NCBI GenBank assembly: GCA_031002005.1
Contig: CM061919.1
Location: forward strand, 33,073,088-33,137,087
Source of the DNA: Vandiemenella viatica
Lineage: Eukaryota; Arthropoda; Insecta; Orthoptera; Morabidae
Length of the DNA: 64,000 nt
Reading direction: 5' to 3'
Below the pieces are notes generated by a model. That model made no database searches. It was not told the DNA's origin and saw only the letters and a list, made by a program, of their open reading frames with translations. A program made the translations under genes and the position numbers. The number at the start of each line of letters is the position of its first letter. The stretch's first letter is position 1. Shown here one piece after another: positions 43,420 through 55,139 of the stretch.

Positions 43420-46030
43420 TTCAGGGACATACATTGATCATTGGAGGCGATTTTAATATACCCTCAGTTAACTGGGACACATTTACATTCAAGTCATGCG
43501 GAAGAGATAGGTCAATAACCGAAACATTCCTAGAATCATTTGTGGAAAATTCTCTTGAACAGACGGTCAAAGAGCCAACACGGAGCGTCAAAGATTCCTC
43601 GTCCATTTTGGATCTTTTTCTTACAAACAATCTGGATATTGTAGATACAGTTTGTATAGAAGACGGTATAAGTGATCACAAGGCGGTTGTGGTAACTTTA
43701 AAATCTAGGCTGAATTTGAAGCATGATAAAGACAAACTCGTATATTGTTTTGATAAGGCGGGCGATGCATTTATGGTCGATCATTTGGTGAAAAATTTTG
43801 AAACGTACACGCTAAATACAATTGTTGAGGAACTTTGGTTTGATTTGAAAAAAAATAATATGGACCGGCTTAAATCAATTTGTTCCCACGAAGTTTATTA
43901 AGGTTAGTAAGAACTTCCCATGGTTCAATAGGGAAGTGAAACGGTTGCTCAGGAAGCAAAGGCATTTACATGCTACGGTAAAGAAGTCAGGGGATTCACC
44001 TAATCGCGCTAAATTAGTCCAGTTGTGAGCAGAAGTGCGTAACACAATGTGTGATGTGTTTAAAGAATTCCAAGTCAGAAATTTATCCCAAGATCTGGTT
44101 ACTAATCCAAAAAAGTTCTGGTCATTTGTCAAAATAATAAGAGGCTCTCATAAGGTCATGCCGTCATTGATTAATTGAAATGGGGAATTATCAGAAACTA
44201 GCATCGAGAAAACATAAATTTTGAATAATGTATTTAAAAAAGCTTTCACGACAGAAAACTCGGAGGAGCTTCCGATATTTAACAATCGTACCAACAAAAT
44301 TATGAATGATCTCGTTCTCAATGTCGAGGGAATAACTAAACTACTACCGAGCTTGGCGGTGTAACGGTTAGCGTTCTCGCCTCGCATTCAGGAGGACGGC
44401 ATTTCGAATCCCCGTCCGGGCATCCAGATTTGGGTTTTCCATGGTTTCCCAAATCACTCCAGGCAAATGCCGGGATGCTTCCTTCAAAAGGCCATGACCG
44501 AATTCCTTCCCATTTCTTGCCCCCATCCTTGCCTCCCATCCTTTCCCGTCTCTAAAGACCTCACTGTTGAGAGACGAAAAGCAGTAAAAAAAAAACTAAA
44601 CTGCTTATGAATGTAAATCCCAATAAGGCTCCTGGACCAGGCGGTATTCCTACAAGGTTCTACTCAAGGTACGCAAAGGAAATTGTACCGTATTTAATGA
44701 AATTATATACCGCCTCCTTGGATCAAGGAAAAATACCAGCCAAATCGAAGACCGCCATCATAAGTCCAGTGTTTAAAAATGGGAATGTTAATGATCCTCA
44801 AAATTATAGGCCGATCTCATTAACCTCAATATTTTGCAGGATTTTAGAACACATCATATATTCAAATGTCATGCGGTTTTTGGATAAATGTGAGCTTTTA
44901 AACCCAAATCAACATGGATTCAGAAAAGGCCGATGCTGTGAAACACAACTTGCACTTTTAATTCACGTCTTGAGCCGTATTATAGATGAGCAATCCCAGG
45001 TTGATTTAGTTCTATTAGACTTTAAAAAAGCTTTCGACACTGTGCCTCACACTAGGTTACTTAGGAAACTTCGTGGCTATGGCATATCTAGACAAATGTG
45101 CGACTGGGTTGCAGACTTTCTGGAAGGCAGAACACAGTGTGTAGTTCTCGACGGTGAGCGTTCATCACTTACTGAAGTGAGGTCCGGGGTTCCTCAGGGA
45201 AGCATGAAAGGGCCTCTGTTGTTTCTCATATACATTAATGATTTGTGTGACATAATAAGGGGGATGAAAAGATTATTTGCCGATGATGCTATTATTTATC
45301 GTGAAATCACAACCCAGGACGGCTGCACTTTGTTACAAGACGATATTATGAAAATAATTACATGGTGTAAAGATTGACAGTTGGAGTCAAACGCTAAAAA
45401 GTGCCAAGTAATGGATGTAAGTAAAAAGGTGACACCATTTAGCTTTGAATATACTATTAATGGCACTGTCCTTAGAACGGTAGATTCCGCTAAATACCTA
45501 GGGGTAACAATTCGTAATAATTTGCCATGGAATGAGCATATCAAGAATCTAATTGGGAAAGCAAATCGTATGCTTCAATTTCTAGGTCATAATTTAAAAC
45601 AATGCACTCCAGACATTAAATCGATTGCATACAAGTCACTAGTGCGGCCTCACTTAGAATATTGTTGCTCTGTATGGGGTCCCCATCAAAAGGGATTAAT
45701 GGAGGCATTAGTGATGGTCCAAAGAAGAGTTACCTGATTCGTGACAGGTATATATAGTTGGAGGGAAAGCGTAAGTGCGATGTTGAAGGAGTTAGGTTGG
45801 GAAGACCTGGAGCACCGAAGGCGTTGCTCTCGACAGAAGCTAATTGAACAATTCTCAACTGACGTATTTCGGAATGACAGTAAACTAATATTGCTACCAG
45901 CAACATTCATATCCCGGAATGGCCGCGAAAATAAGATAAGAGAAATCAGGGCCAGTACCGATTCATTTCTGTACTCATTTTTTCCACGAGCGATTAGGGA
46001 GTGGAATAGAAAGGATTTACCAGGCGACTA
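43420..46030 (+). mobile_element. 5'-truncated CR1-like LINE (LINE D) with nested SINE
   Basis: A plus-strand relative of LINE A, beginning abruptly within the endonuclease at about 43425 and ending after the ORF2 stop at 46031, where SINE-like sequence starts. SINE copy 2 interrupts the linker. It lies about 450 bp upstream of the dehydrogenase exon, probably within its intron. Confidence 0.85.
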
Positions 46031-46031
46031 A
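43434..46031 (+). pseudogene. LINE D ORF2: endonuclease (partial) and reverse transcriptase
   Basis: One frame is kept over most of the length. The endonuclease has IIGGDFNIPSVNWD (43440) and GISDHKAVV (43665). A frameshift near 43880 is followed by PWFNREVKRLLRKQRHLHA in another phase. After the SINE come VNPNKAPGPGGIPTRFY (44613), NVNDPQNYRPISLTSIF (44785), LLDFKKAFDTVPHTRLL (45008), SGVPQGSMKG (45185) and LFADDAIIYRE (45274). Stops lie at 45378 and 45738. The thumb has AKYLGVTI and LEYCCSVWGP, ending IREWNRKDLPGD. Few lesions: a relatively young, inactive copy. Confidence 0.88.
44346..44594 (+). mobile_element. tRNA-headed SINE (family S), copy 2
   Basis: Starts ACCGAGCTTGGCGGTGTAACGG (A box), has a B box TTTCGAATCCCC, the GGTTTTCCATGGTTTCCC body, and ends in A9. 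An 11-bp duplication ACTAAACTACT / ACTAAACTGCT (44335-44345 and 44595-44605) flanks it. Excision restores the LINE D frame TKLLMNVNP. Confidence 0.92.
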
Positions 46032-46051
46032 ACGTAAAATCCGACAGGAGT

Positions 46052-46235
46052 AGCTTTCAATAAAGTACTCCGGCCATCCTGATCTGGGTTTTCCATGGTT
46101 TCCCCAGATCGCTCCTTGCAAATGCTGGGATGGTTCCTCACAATAGCCCATGGGCGCTTCCTGCCATATCCCGTATATTCCTGCCAAACCATCACCTTCC
46201 CGAATAGGTGCAATGCACCCTCCGCCACGCACTTT
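46052..46235 (+). mobile_element. Family S SINE-like segment lacking the tRNA head
   Basis: Contains the body phrase GGGTTTTCCATGGTTTCCCC and TGCTGGGATGGTTCC. It has no A or B box and abuts the end of LINE D ORF2. Either a truncated SINE or a LINE 3' end sharing sequence with the SINE body. Confidence 0.6.
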
Positions 46236-46482
46236 TAGTGAATCACGGAGTAATAGTAACAGTAATAGTAATAATATTTCTTCTCAATTGCTTTGGCCTT
46301 AATGCTCTAGAGAAAGGCTGAAGTGATTTAACCAAAATTTTTTTTTTAGTACTAAGGAGCATTGACACTATTTACATTTATTCATAAGTCAAAGTGTTGA
46401 TTAAATATGTTGGTGCAAATGAAAGCCAATTACAAAATAAATATTACTTTTCACAGTGAAATTATTTATTTATTTATTTTAG

Positions 46483-46575
46483 GTATTGGGAAAGAAACAG
46501 CAATTGACTTGGCCAAAAGAGGAGGTAGAATAATTTTAGCCTGTCGAGATCTGGAAAAGGCTAACAAAGCAAAAG
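46483..46575 (+). CDS. Exon of a short-chain dehydrogenase, retinol dehydrogenase 11/12-like
   Basis: A 93-bp plus-strand exon is bounded by TTTATTTTAG|GT and AAAAG|GTAAC. Its frame (two bases of a Gly codon first, one base over at the end) encodes GIGKETAIDLAKRGGRIILA then CRDLEKANKAK. This is the Rossmann-fold segment of classical/extended SDRs: the end of the TGxxxGIG nucleotide-binding loop, helix, and the ACR motif that selects NADP. In RDH11/12-like enzymes this lies near residues 45-75; they reduce or oxidise retinoids and related carbonyls at the endoplasmic reticulum. No other exon was found in the window, so introns must be long. LINE D and the SINEs upstream are probably intronic. 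It appears intact. Confidence 0.8.
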
Positions 46576-46629
46576 GTAACATTTCTATCTATAATCCAAA
46601 GTTAACTTTTTTCCATTTTCAGCATTCCT

Positions 46630-47035
46630 CCCAAATCTAGGTAGTCAATATATGTCTCATAGGGCCATTTTGCTGTAAAATATGTAAATAGTTTACTTGA
46701 CATGAGCTGACCATATATTCTTTTTTTTATCTCTGTACTATTAAAAATCTGTAAGTGGACAGTATTTGTCTATCCCTTTTGTCCACGTGTCCTGCAAAAA
46801 CTACACAACTGACTTTGATCAGTTTTCATAGCATCGCATTTTAATGTATGAGGTTAATTTATATCTGTGATAGAAGTTATAGAAGTAGGGTTCTATTGTA
46901 CCCAGATTTATTTGTGTTGTTGACCTTGGATCCTGACACACAAGAATATAATAAGTATTTTCAATACATAATTATTTCCACATAGATGTTCTTGAACTCC
47001 TTTGAGCACTTTGCTAAATAGGTTGACTACTATAA
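46630..47035. other. No feature recognised
   Basis: Probable intron of the dehydrogenase gene. No repeat border or further exon seen. Confidence 0.4.
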
Positions 47036-47039
47036 GGAG

Positions 47040-47215
47040 CAGCAGTGGTGATAGGTACAGTTCTAAATGAAGTTCCACCAGAAAATAAGTTTCACTGCAT
47101 TTATGGTGAAATGTTTGAAGTTAAATAATGGTATCAGGAATCTATCATTATCTTGACAGTGATAGTCTATGAGATTTGAACCTTCTTGAAGGCAGCAGAT
47201 TACCTTTTGAGCCAC
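47040..47215 (-). mobile_element. tRNA-derived SINE-like sequence, different family
   Basis: Minus strand has GTGGCTCAAAAGGTAATC (A-box-like) and GGTTCAAATCTC (B box) about 30-35 nt later, near 47200-47165. The body is not related to family S. Limits are approximate. Confidence 0.45.
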
Positions 47216-47779
47216 ACATCAATTTTGGCTTCCGCTCATTAATGGCAATTGCATCAGGAACTCCTCAAGTTTAGCTGCAATAAAATGAAAGTGCAGAAAA
47301 CAATTTGAATCAGCCTATGCAACTCTTTAAAAAGTCTTTTGTAGTTGCAGTTCATTTCAGAGACTAATATGAAATCATTTTGGCCAGTACTTAAACATGG
47401 TCCTTGATTATAGCTACCTCCATTATGCACTCTTCACTTCCACCCCAAATTGTGATACACCATGATCTTCACTCTCTCAAAACTGAAATAACACTGTTCA
47501 TCAATGCCAGCCTTTGGCCTCAGTTTATAACCTTTCCATAAATTTGCCTTAGGCTGGGGTTGTTTTCTCTCCCTTGCATCACAAATTCCTGATGTCACAG
47601 GAGATTGCATCGCAATTCCTATCATTACCAAATTCTGATGCAAGATAGATTACTTGATTTTGAATGTTTTATGCCATTACGATTATAGCAAAAGAAGCAC
47701 TGGATGAGAAGAGCATCATATAGGTGTTGGAGAAGGTAAGGTGCAGCAGGCCATTAGAAATAGGGACATGCAAGGAAAT

Positions 47780-48215
47780 AATAGGAAGAAAAGGGTTCTG
47801 CTGCTAGCTAGTAGCCATGGGAGAGGTGTAGGATCAGTTAGGTACTCGTACAAGCCACCAGGTCATAAGTTTTCTCAAACATAGTGCAATATTACATTAG
47901 GTAATGGAGGTTATATGTTCACTTTGTAGAAGTTTCGCTAAGTGATAGAAACATGAGTTGTAATATAGAGAGTGACCTGAGGAAAGTGGTGAAGAAGGCA
48001 CAGCTTACCAGGGTTGAACTCATGCAGGTCCTAAGTCACCAAGACTGGCCAGGTGCTGTGAGGTGGGTGAACATGAATACTGGGAGCTGTCTGGAAAAGG
48101 TATTGGATATGTCTTGGAGGTAATGCCTGTGAACACCTTTGGTAGGCGGGGCTTCTCTAGGCATGGCCTACACCAAAATAGAATGACAAAGGAGTAATTT
48201 CTGAGTTGTAATTGT
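47780..48215 (+). pseudogene. LINE E ORF1 with esterase-like motif
   Basis: The plus strand reads KKRVLLLASSHGRGVGSV at 47788-47850, then VNMNTGSCLEKVLDMSW near 48065 and GFSRHGLHQNRMTKE near 48145. The SSHGRG start and HGLHLN-type end match the SGNH-hydrolase-like (esterase) domain found in ORF1 or N-terminal regions of some CR1/L2-type LINEs; the His-Gly-Leu-His near the end would be the catalytic His region. Many frameshifts in between. Confidence 0.5.
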
Positions 48216-48914
48216 AGGTTTTCCCAGCGAATCTGATACTCGAAGATCTCTCAGGCATCCAGACAGATCAATTGATTGTAGTTCAATGAATTTTTGACGG
48301 TGTAAATTCGTTGAGCTATGATCAATTGATGTGTGTCCAAAAGAACTTCAGATTTCTGAGTGGTTAGCTAATGTTGTAAGGAAGCCCTATTTCAGTGATG
48401 TTGCTTGTGAAGGATAGATGAACAAAGGGATACTGATTGTAGATTCATGATTTAAAAAAATGCTAAAGAAATAGATGAATCTGCTGAAGTAATAATTGAT
48501 GGTGGCAAAATGGGAAAGGTGCAGGTTAATGCTGAAAGTATCACATAGCCAGTAACTAGAGAGTTATTGGCAACCTGTAGAAATATATTGAAAAGTAATG
48601 GAATTTGCAAACTTAATAGAGATACAAAAACCACAAGTAATTACATGGTTAAAACAAGTAGTACTAGGTAATGAGGTTATTCCTGGTGGTTACAGAGGAG
48701 AGTTAGAGGAGCCTTTTCAGAAGGGTATTCATACTGGTTAGCAAAGTCTACTACAGTTTGCTGGTGTTTATAGATCATGACCATGAGTTACTTGGGTAAA
48801 ATTTATGGGGTAGTAAAAAAGAATAAATCGTGGTGTAGGCTACTTACCAGAGTGGAAGAATAAATGATAAAGAAGAGGCTCTTGGTGAGTAACTAAATTC
48901 ATACTCAGAAGAGA

Positions 48915-49240
48915 TAGTAGAATGGTAGTTATTGGTGGGAACTTAAATTTGTCAGGTGTAAATTGGATCAAAAATAAGATTAATAACACAAGGGAACAGA
49001 GATTTGCAAATACCTTAATAAGGGAAGGAGGCTTTACACAAGTGGCAGAGCAGAACACAAGGGAACAAAACATACTGGATATCTCCCTCATTAAGCATGA
49101 TGATTACTTTGTGGAGTGTCAAGTAACTGAATGAATAATTGGCTGTGAAGCAGTTCTGGTGGATATTAGAAGAATCAGTAAACCAGTGGCCATAGTTGAA
49201 GGGAAAACAAGTACAATAGTAAAAAGACACAGACTTCAAA
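48915..49240 (+). pseudogene. LINE E endonuclease remnant
   Basis: VVIGGNLNLSGVNWIKNK (48922) corresponds to GGDLNLPGVNW with the catalytic Asp changed to Asn. TREQNILDISLIKHDDYF and, after a frameshift, a relic of the SDH-containing end follow to about 49210. Confidence 0.6.
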
Positions 49241-49740
49241 ACTGAAGAAATATTTAAGGAAAAGCTTTAGCAAATGGAAGGATCACATAAGTATAATGGA
49301 GTAAAGTGGGAAGAGTTCAAGGGGAGAGTCAATAAGGGTAATGAAATATTTTTTTCCAATACAGAAAATAAGGGGAAGTGCAGAACCTACTTACTATAAT
49401 TGGGAGGTGAGGTGATTAGAGAGATTGGTCAGATAGCAAGACACTAGCAAATACTGAAAACAACTAAACAAGGAATTAATAATAGCAAAGAAGTTAGATG
49501 AAGATGGATTTATGAAGAATATTATTTGTGCAGGGTGACGACTGATGGCTGTATCTGAAAATTGTTGTGGCTATGTTAGAAAGTGAGGGGACAGGAGAGT
49601 GTTAAGGCAATTACAGATAATAATGGACAAGAAGTTACTGAGGATTTGAAAAAGGCAATGAGACCATTCAGAAATGGGAAGGTGAAATTGACCACAACAT
49701 TCAAGGAGACTACGAAATATGAAATTCACCCTGAGTATAT

Positions 49741-50414
49741 TATTAGATTGTTCGTGGTTTAATTAATAAGATAAATAACTAGCCCACAATACATTTCGGT
49801 TTAAACTTGGTTTATTTTAATAAAACATGACGTCAAAGATACTGTTTACATGAATACATACAATCCAGCAATTGTATACAACACTTCTTCCACAGACAAT
49901 ACAGTTCTTGGCCGTTGTAAAATTGAGTGGGTAAAAACTTTGCTGAAAAACTGTTTCTCTGTGTCGGATGTTTGCTTTATATAAGCTACATCAAAATTTC
50001 TAGAACACTTCAAAGGATTCCGACAGATATTTCTCGAACATTAACAATACTTAAACAATTGAAACATATCAGAATTAATACATAATCATTTACCATCATT
50101 ACAAAATGGTCAGAAATGGAAATTAAAGATACTTAAACACAAAATTATTCACAGAAATCATTTTAAACTGTAGCAAATTGTTCTTTAGACATTGTAACTT
50201 GCATTAATACTTGGAATTACGAACATTTAAGCAATTCTCTTGCATAATTATGTTCTTAAACATATTAATTTCTTTTCATAAAAAAGTCTATATACATTGA
50301 TTTACAGGAAATTGCAAAACAAACCTACCAGATCTTATTCAACCAAACTCTATCTTACTACAAATGATTCATAAACTACAATTCCAGTTAAGTTTAGTTT
50401 TGAGGGCTGTTACA
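49741..50414 (-). mobile_element. Solo LTR of LTR family 1
   Basis: 674 bp aligning with the LTRs at 761-1458 and 3287-3981, TGTAACAGCC (minus) to CAATCTAATA. Flanking ATAT (49737-49740 and 50415-50418) is a 4-bp duplication. Removing the LTR and one ATAT restores the LINE E frame PEYIINEVRKLKNKR. Confidence 0.88.
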
Positions 50415-51762
50415 ATATCATCAATGAAGTAAGAAAGCTAAAAAACAAAAGGCATAAAGCAGCTGGCGTAGATAATATTACTATAGATGCCTTAAAGACA
50501 GCAGGAAACGACATTATTTCTTACCTTGAAACTTTATTTACATTGATTTTACATACTTGTTGTTTACCTGACGATAGGAAAAGTGTAATAGTAATTCCAG
50601 TCCATGAAAGAACAGTGACAGACAGGGTCGAAATTTAAGAGCCATTCAGTTTGAATTCAGTGGTAGGTAAATTAATGGAAATATTGTTATGCAACCACAT
50701 AAGAAAAGTCTGTGAGGAATGCAAGTGGTTTTCAAGTCGACATTATTGCCACACGCAAGAATATTAATGTGAATCTCAGTTAGTAGGCTGTATGGAAGAT
50801 ATATAAGAACGAAGTCTTTCTCGGTGTTGAGAATGTATAAACTGCTCTCGGGTGACTAGCCGAGTCAAGAGTGCGTTGTCACACGATATTTCGGCGACTA
50901 GATTCATTGCCACCATCTTCTGGTGAACTTCACCAGAAGATGGCGGCAATGAATCTAGTCGCTGAAATATCGTGTGACAAAGCACTCTTGACTCGGCTAG
51001 TCACCCGAGAGCAGTTTATACATGTATGGAAGATATTTTGGATGAAATAGTTAAAGGAAGCAAAATGGATAGTGATGGCGCTAATTAACACAAAAACTAT
51101 TGGAGTGGTTGGAGTGATTTTCTGGGTAGAAGAATACTTAAAGGGTAAAAAGCAATATGGAAATGGTAGGAACTGCAATATCAAAAGAAGTGTAAGTGAA
51201 AGTGGAAATGACACAAGATAGCGTTTTGGAACCCTTGCTATTCTAATGAACATATGTGGAGTTAGATTGTTTGCAGATGATATAATGCAATAGAATCAAA
51301 ACGTTAGACTGTGAAGAGCTGCAGGGTTATTTGGAAAAGATATCTAACTGGTTAGGTCAACATGGGAAGAAGATAGATGCAAAGAAGAGTCAGCTTATTA
51401 GGTAAACGGAAAAATACTAAAAGTTGATTGTGATTATAAGGTGAGAAAGAATTGATTGCTGAAGTCTTGAAATGAAACTACCTCGGGATAACATTTGATA
51501 ACAAACAGAACTGCAGAGGACCCATTTTATGGGTATTAGTAATATGTTTCAAAATACTTCACATGTTGGAATGAGTGACAAGGGGATGTACCAGAGAAGT
51601 AAGAGAAATGGATTACATAACTGTGGTCAGACCATTGTTTCAATATGATGGTATAATATGGGACCCACATTTTGAGTATCAAATACCAGAGTTGGATGTG
51701 GTGCAGAGAAGGGCTAGAGTTGTCTCAGGAAAAATACTGCATAACACCATCAGTAATTGATG
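50415..51762 (+). pseudogene. LINE E reverse transcriptase remnant
   Basis: NEVRKLKNKRHKAAGVDNIT (50424) and LPDDRKSVIVIPVHERT (50567) are the fingers region. The palm is badly decayed (LFADD relic near 51270). VVRPLFQYDGIIWDPHFEYQ (51630) and LDVVQRRARVVSG give the thumb. The frame across the foldback is restored by its removal (CMEDILDEIVKG). The C-terminal part continues at 55140-55400 beyond LINE F (RRVKRVVRAVKVYICEEALK, then KGARDLNKLPTEMMNNLP). Confidence 0.7.
50803..51022. mobile_element. Foldback element 1 with 14-bp target duplication
   Basis: Two nearly perfect inverted arms of 94 nt (50834-50927 and 50929-51022) meet at CTGGTGAACTTCACCAG. A 31-nt unpaired leader precedes the left arm. 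The unit is flanked by TGTATGGAAGATAT at 50789-50802 and 51023-51036. The long duplication suggests target-primed insertion rather than a cut-and-paste transposase. No coding capacity. Confidence 0.85.
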
Positions 51763-54700
51763 CGATTATTATTATTCTCGTATCACAAACATCAAAACAC
51801 ACGGTTAAATACATTGTGCAAATCAACAACCTTAAACACACTTAGCCCAGTACTTTGCAACCTCAATTGCATTGTGTGTTGCTTGAAACAAGTCTTCATT
51901 GTTGCTGGATGATGGGCACATAGGGCACTCGAGCATATGATTCATAGTTTGGTCTTCACCACATTCGCACTTAATATTTGTAGCATCAGTATAACCCCAT
52001 CTGACTAGGTTTCCCTTGGACCTGCCCACTCCAGTTTGCAATCGATTTAAGGACCGCCAGACATTCAAGTCCTCTGCATGACCAGGTGGCAAGCGCTCTG
52101 CAACTGTCAGTGGTCCTGAGATGTTAGGAACCTTCATTTTCCATAACTGTGACCAAATTAGTTCCCGTGATGTTCTCAGAAAGCTTTTCCTGGATTTGAG
52201 TCTCTGGGCTGGTGGTGTATGGCCATGCAGTGGATGAGTGCTTTCCCGTTCTACTTTGGTTCTCTCCTTGTTCGCAGCCACTTCTCTGCGGATACTGGGT
52301 GGTGCGATGCCCGAAAGCTGGTAAAGCCTATCAACTGGGGTAGGCTTTAAGCAACCTGTCACTAGCCTACAGGTGTTATTGAGGGCTACATCCACCTGTT
52401 TGGTATGAGATGACGAGTACCAAACTGGGCATGCATATTCTGCAACAGAGAAACAAAGGGCCATTGCCGATGTACATAAAGTTTGTGGTTGACTGCCCCA
52501 CTGTGATCCAACTAGTTTGCGCAGTAAGTTGAGTCTTGTAGAGATCTTCATTTTGCAATTAATGCAGTGCTTCTTATATGTGAGGGTTCTGTCCAGCGTC
52601 ACTCCCAGATATTTTGGGGTGTTACATGTCTGCAGTTCAATATCTGACCACATTACTTTTAACTTACGCTGAGCTTTCCTATTTTTTAGATGAAAGGCAC
52701 ACACTTCAGTTTTTGAAGGGTTAGGTCTTAAATGATTTTCCCTATAATAGCTTGATAGGCCTTCAAGAGCAGCAGACAAATTTCTTTCTACAACTTCAAG
52801 CTTTGTGCTCTGTGAGGCTAGAGCTAGGTCATCAGCGTACACGAAGCTCCTGGTAGTTGGATGTAATGGTTGATCGTTTGTATAAATGTTGAAAAGGATT
52901 GGGGCCATCGACCCTCCATCAACTGCTCTGTCCTTGAAAGTCAGCGAAAAACCTACGATTCTGAAGAAGAGTAGTGATGAGCTTGGTTAATCCGGTGGCC
53001 TTTGTCAGATTGTAGACCTTTTCAAGTAATAGTTTGTGGTTAATAGTATCGTATGCTGCTGACAAGTCCACAAAGACCACGCCTGTGGCTTTACGGGTCT
53101 CAAATCCATCCTCTATAAACTGTGTTAGGTTCAGCAGTTGCCCAGTACAACTTTTGCCAGGACGAAAGCCAGCTTGTTGTGGAATAAGTTTTGGATCAAC
53201 CACAGGCTGGATACGATTCAGAATTAATCGTTCAAATATTTTGTAGAGATGACACAAGAGCACTATATGTCTAAAATCTTTAGGATTGTTTCCTTCTTTT
53301 CCAGGTTTCAGCAGCGCAATGACTCTCGTCCTCCACCACATCTTTGGAATTTGATATGAGCTCATACATTTGTTAAAAAGCTGTAGAAACCATTCGTTGG
53401 TTTTATATCCTAAGTTCTTAATTTGTTCTCATCGTATGTCATCGAGGCCTGCCGACTTTCCTGTTTTGCACTCATGAATAACCTTTTCCAACTCTGACGT
53501 ACTAAAGGGCTCAGTGAGGTTGTTAATCTCTTCCTGACTGTTTCTGTGCGTTTTTCTTTGTTTTTTAGATGGCCCACTTTTATGAGTTTCCTTCCCGTTC
53601 ATGAGTAGCTGATGTGCAATTTGGTTTGCGTTTATATTTGAATGTCCAGTGATCTTCGATGCATCATTGTTGAGGCGGTTTAGAAGTCTACATGCCTTGT
53701 GACTATCTCTTTTCAGGTCCAACTCTTCTAATGTTTTGATCCAGCGGTCTCTTTTTGCTGCACTTAGAGATGAGATAAGTTGATTACCAGCTTCTACTAT
53801 CTTTTTGCCAAATGGATAATCTTGGGAAAGTGACTTATAAACCATGAACTGGGCAGCTAGATCTGAGGTGAGACCCAGAATATATGATGATTGGCAACCA
53901 CAGGGAATGGATCTTCTGGAACATTTTTTCACAGCTGCAGTGAATGTGTCATATGATTCTGGTGTTGGTTCAATAGTAGACACAGCAGCATCCAATATTT
54001 CTGTGAACATGGACCAGTCAGCTCTCTTGAGGAAAGGAACTCTCTGGGGTCTCACTGTCGCAAACACTTCACACATTATTGGCCTGTGCTGCGTGTTTGG
54101 TATTGGGCTACAGACAGACTTCACACATTGTTGGCTGATGTGATTACTGCTGAATTTTAGATCAGGGTTGTAGCCCCATCACCATCTCCCACTGTTGAAA
54201 GATGCTGGCAGTTTGGGATCATGTATGATAGTAAATTGATTTACATCTGCCTATTTTTATACTGCAATGCCATTCTCATCATCGAAGTTTTAGCCCCAAG
54301 CAGTACAATGAGAATTAAAATCTCCAATAACAATCTGCAGGTGTTGATTTTGGAAATTAAACGGTGGTTTGACAGTGAATTTACTGCTGGGTGATTTATA
54401 TAAAGATGAGATTGTGCAGTTTTTAAGCTCAATGGTAAGGACTTCGATGTAGTTCTCTTCTGTGAAGGCCATGAACAGGATCTGAACATCTGGTCGGACA
54501 AAGATGGCACTTCCATATTTATGGTGAGGTCTCTCAACCGCGCGGATCATTCCATTTATTTTAGGTTGGCGCATTTCAGTACTTCTATGGGTCTCCTATA
54601 CACATAAAATGTGAGATTTGTGTTGATTGTATAGGTCTTGTAGCAATTCTTCTTTGGCTGATGACATGTCTTCAATGTTGATGGATACAATTTTTAACTG

Positions 54701-55139
54701 TGGCCCTGATAAGGGCTTGCTTATTGATGTTTCTGGTGTGAAAGATTTGGCCGGCAATATACTGTTGCCCAGGGATCGCCCGATTGCTTCTGATAACGAT
54801 AAAGAAACTGGAATGGAATTCATAGGAAGACTAGTATGACGCCAAATATTACTAAAGAAATTAATTTAGTTTATGTTTTTTGATAACAACCGGGGCTTAT
54901 GCCACAGTGGTGATAAGTGCATACATTGTAATAATATCGTTCATAGTATTGTATAATAATGTCTTTAAAATAATATTATAAGAGGAATAAGTGTTCAGTT
55001 GTTCGTTTGTGATCTGGTATGACACACCAAAAAGAAATGCTGTATCTGTAAATTATAAAAAGGAAATGTTTAAAAATACATGAAGTACAAAAAAAGAAGC
55101 GTGGATAATTGTTATTAATATAAAAATATTATTACTACG
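51763..55139 (-). mobile_element. Near-complete LINE (LINE F) inserted in LINE E
   Basis: A minus-strand non-LTR element from an ORF start near 54823 (or a 5' UTR reaching about 55139) to a (TAA)n-like tail at 51763-51775. It encodes endonuclease, linker, RT and a C-terminal zinc-ligand region. It separates the thumb of LINE E from its C-terminus. No clear target duplication identified. Confidence 0.8.
51832..54823 (-). pseudogene. LINE F polyprotein: endonuclease, reverse transcriptase, Cys-rich end
   Basis: Read on the minus strand: MNSIPVSLSLSEAIGRSLGN start, then LKIVSINIEDMSSAKEELLQ, a stop in what should be QETH (54596), GSAIFVRPDVQIL, and IVIGDFNSHCTAWG (54300, active site). The SDH-equivalent is CSPIPNTQHRPIMCEV. 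The linker RADWSMFTEIL leads to RT: GKSAGLDDIR, TRVIALLKPGKEGNNPKDFR, FVDLSAAYDTINH (motif A), SFVYADDLALAS (52845, motif C) and KYLGVTLDRTLTY. The last part has CECGEDQTMNHMLECPMC, a probable zinc site common at the end of such LINEs. About eight stops or shifts. Clade not certain (RTE-X or jockey-like). Confidence 0.82.

Noticed and set aside
54627..54839. 70-codon forward frame
   Set aside because: Antisense shadow of the LINE F N-terminus.
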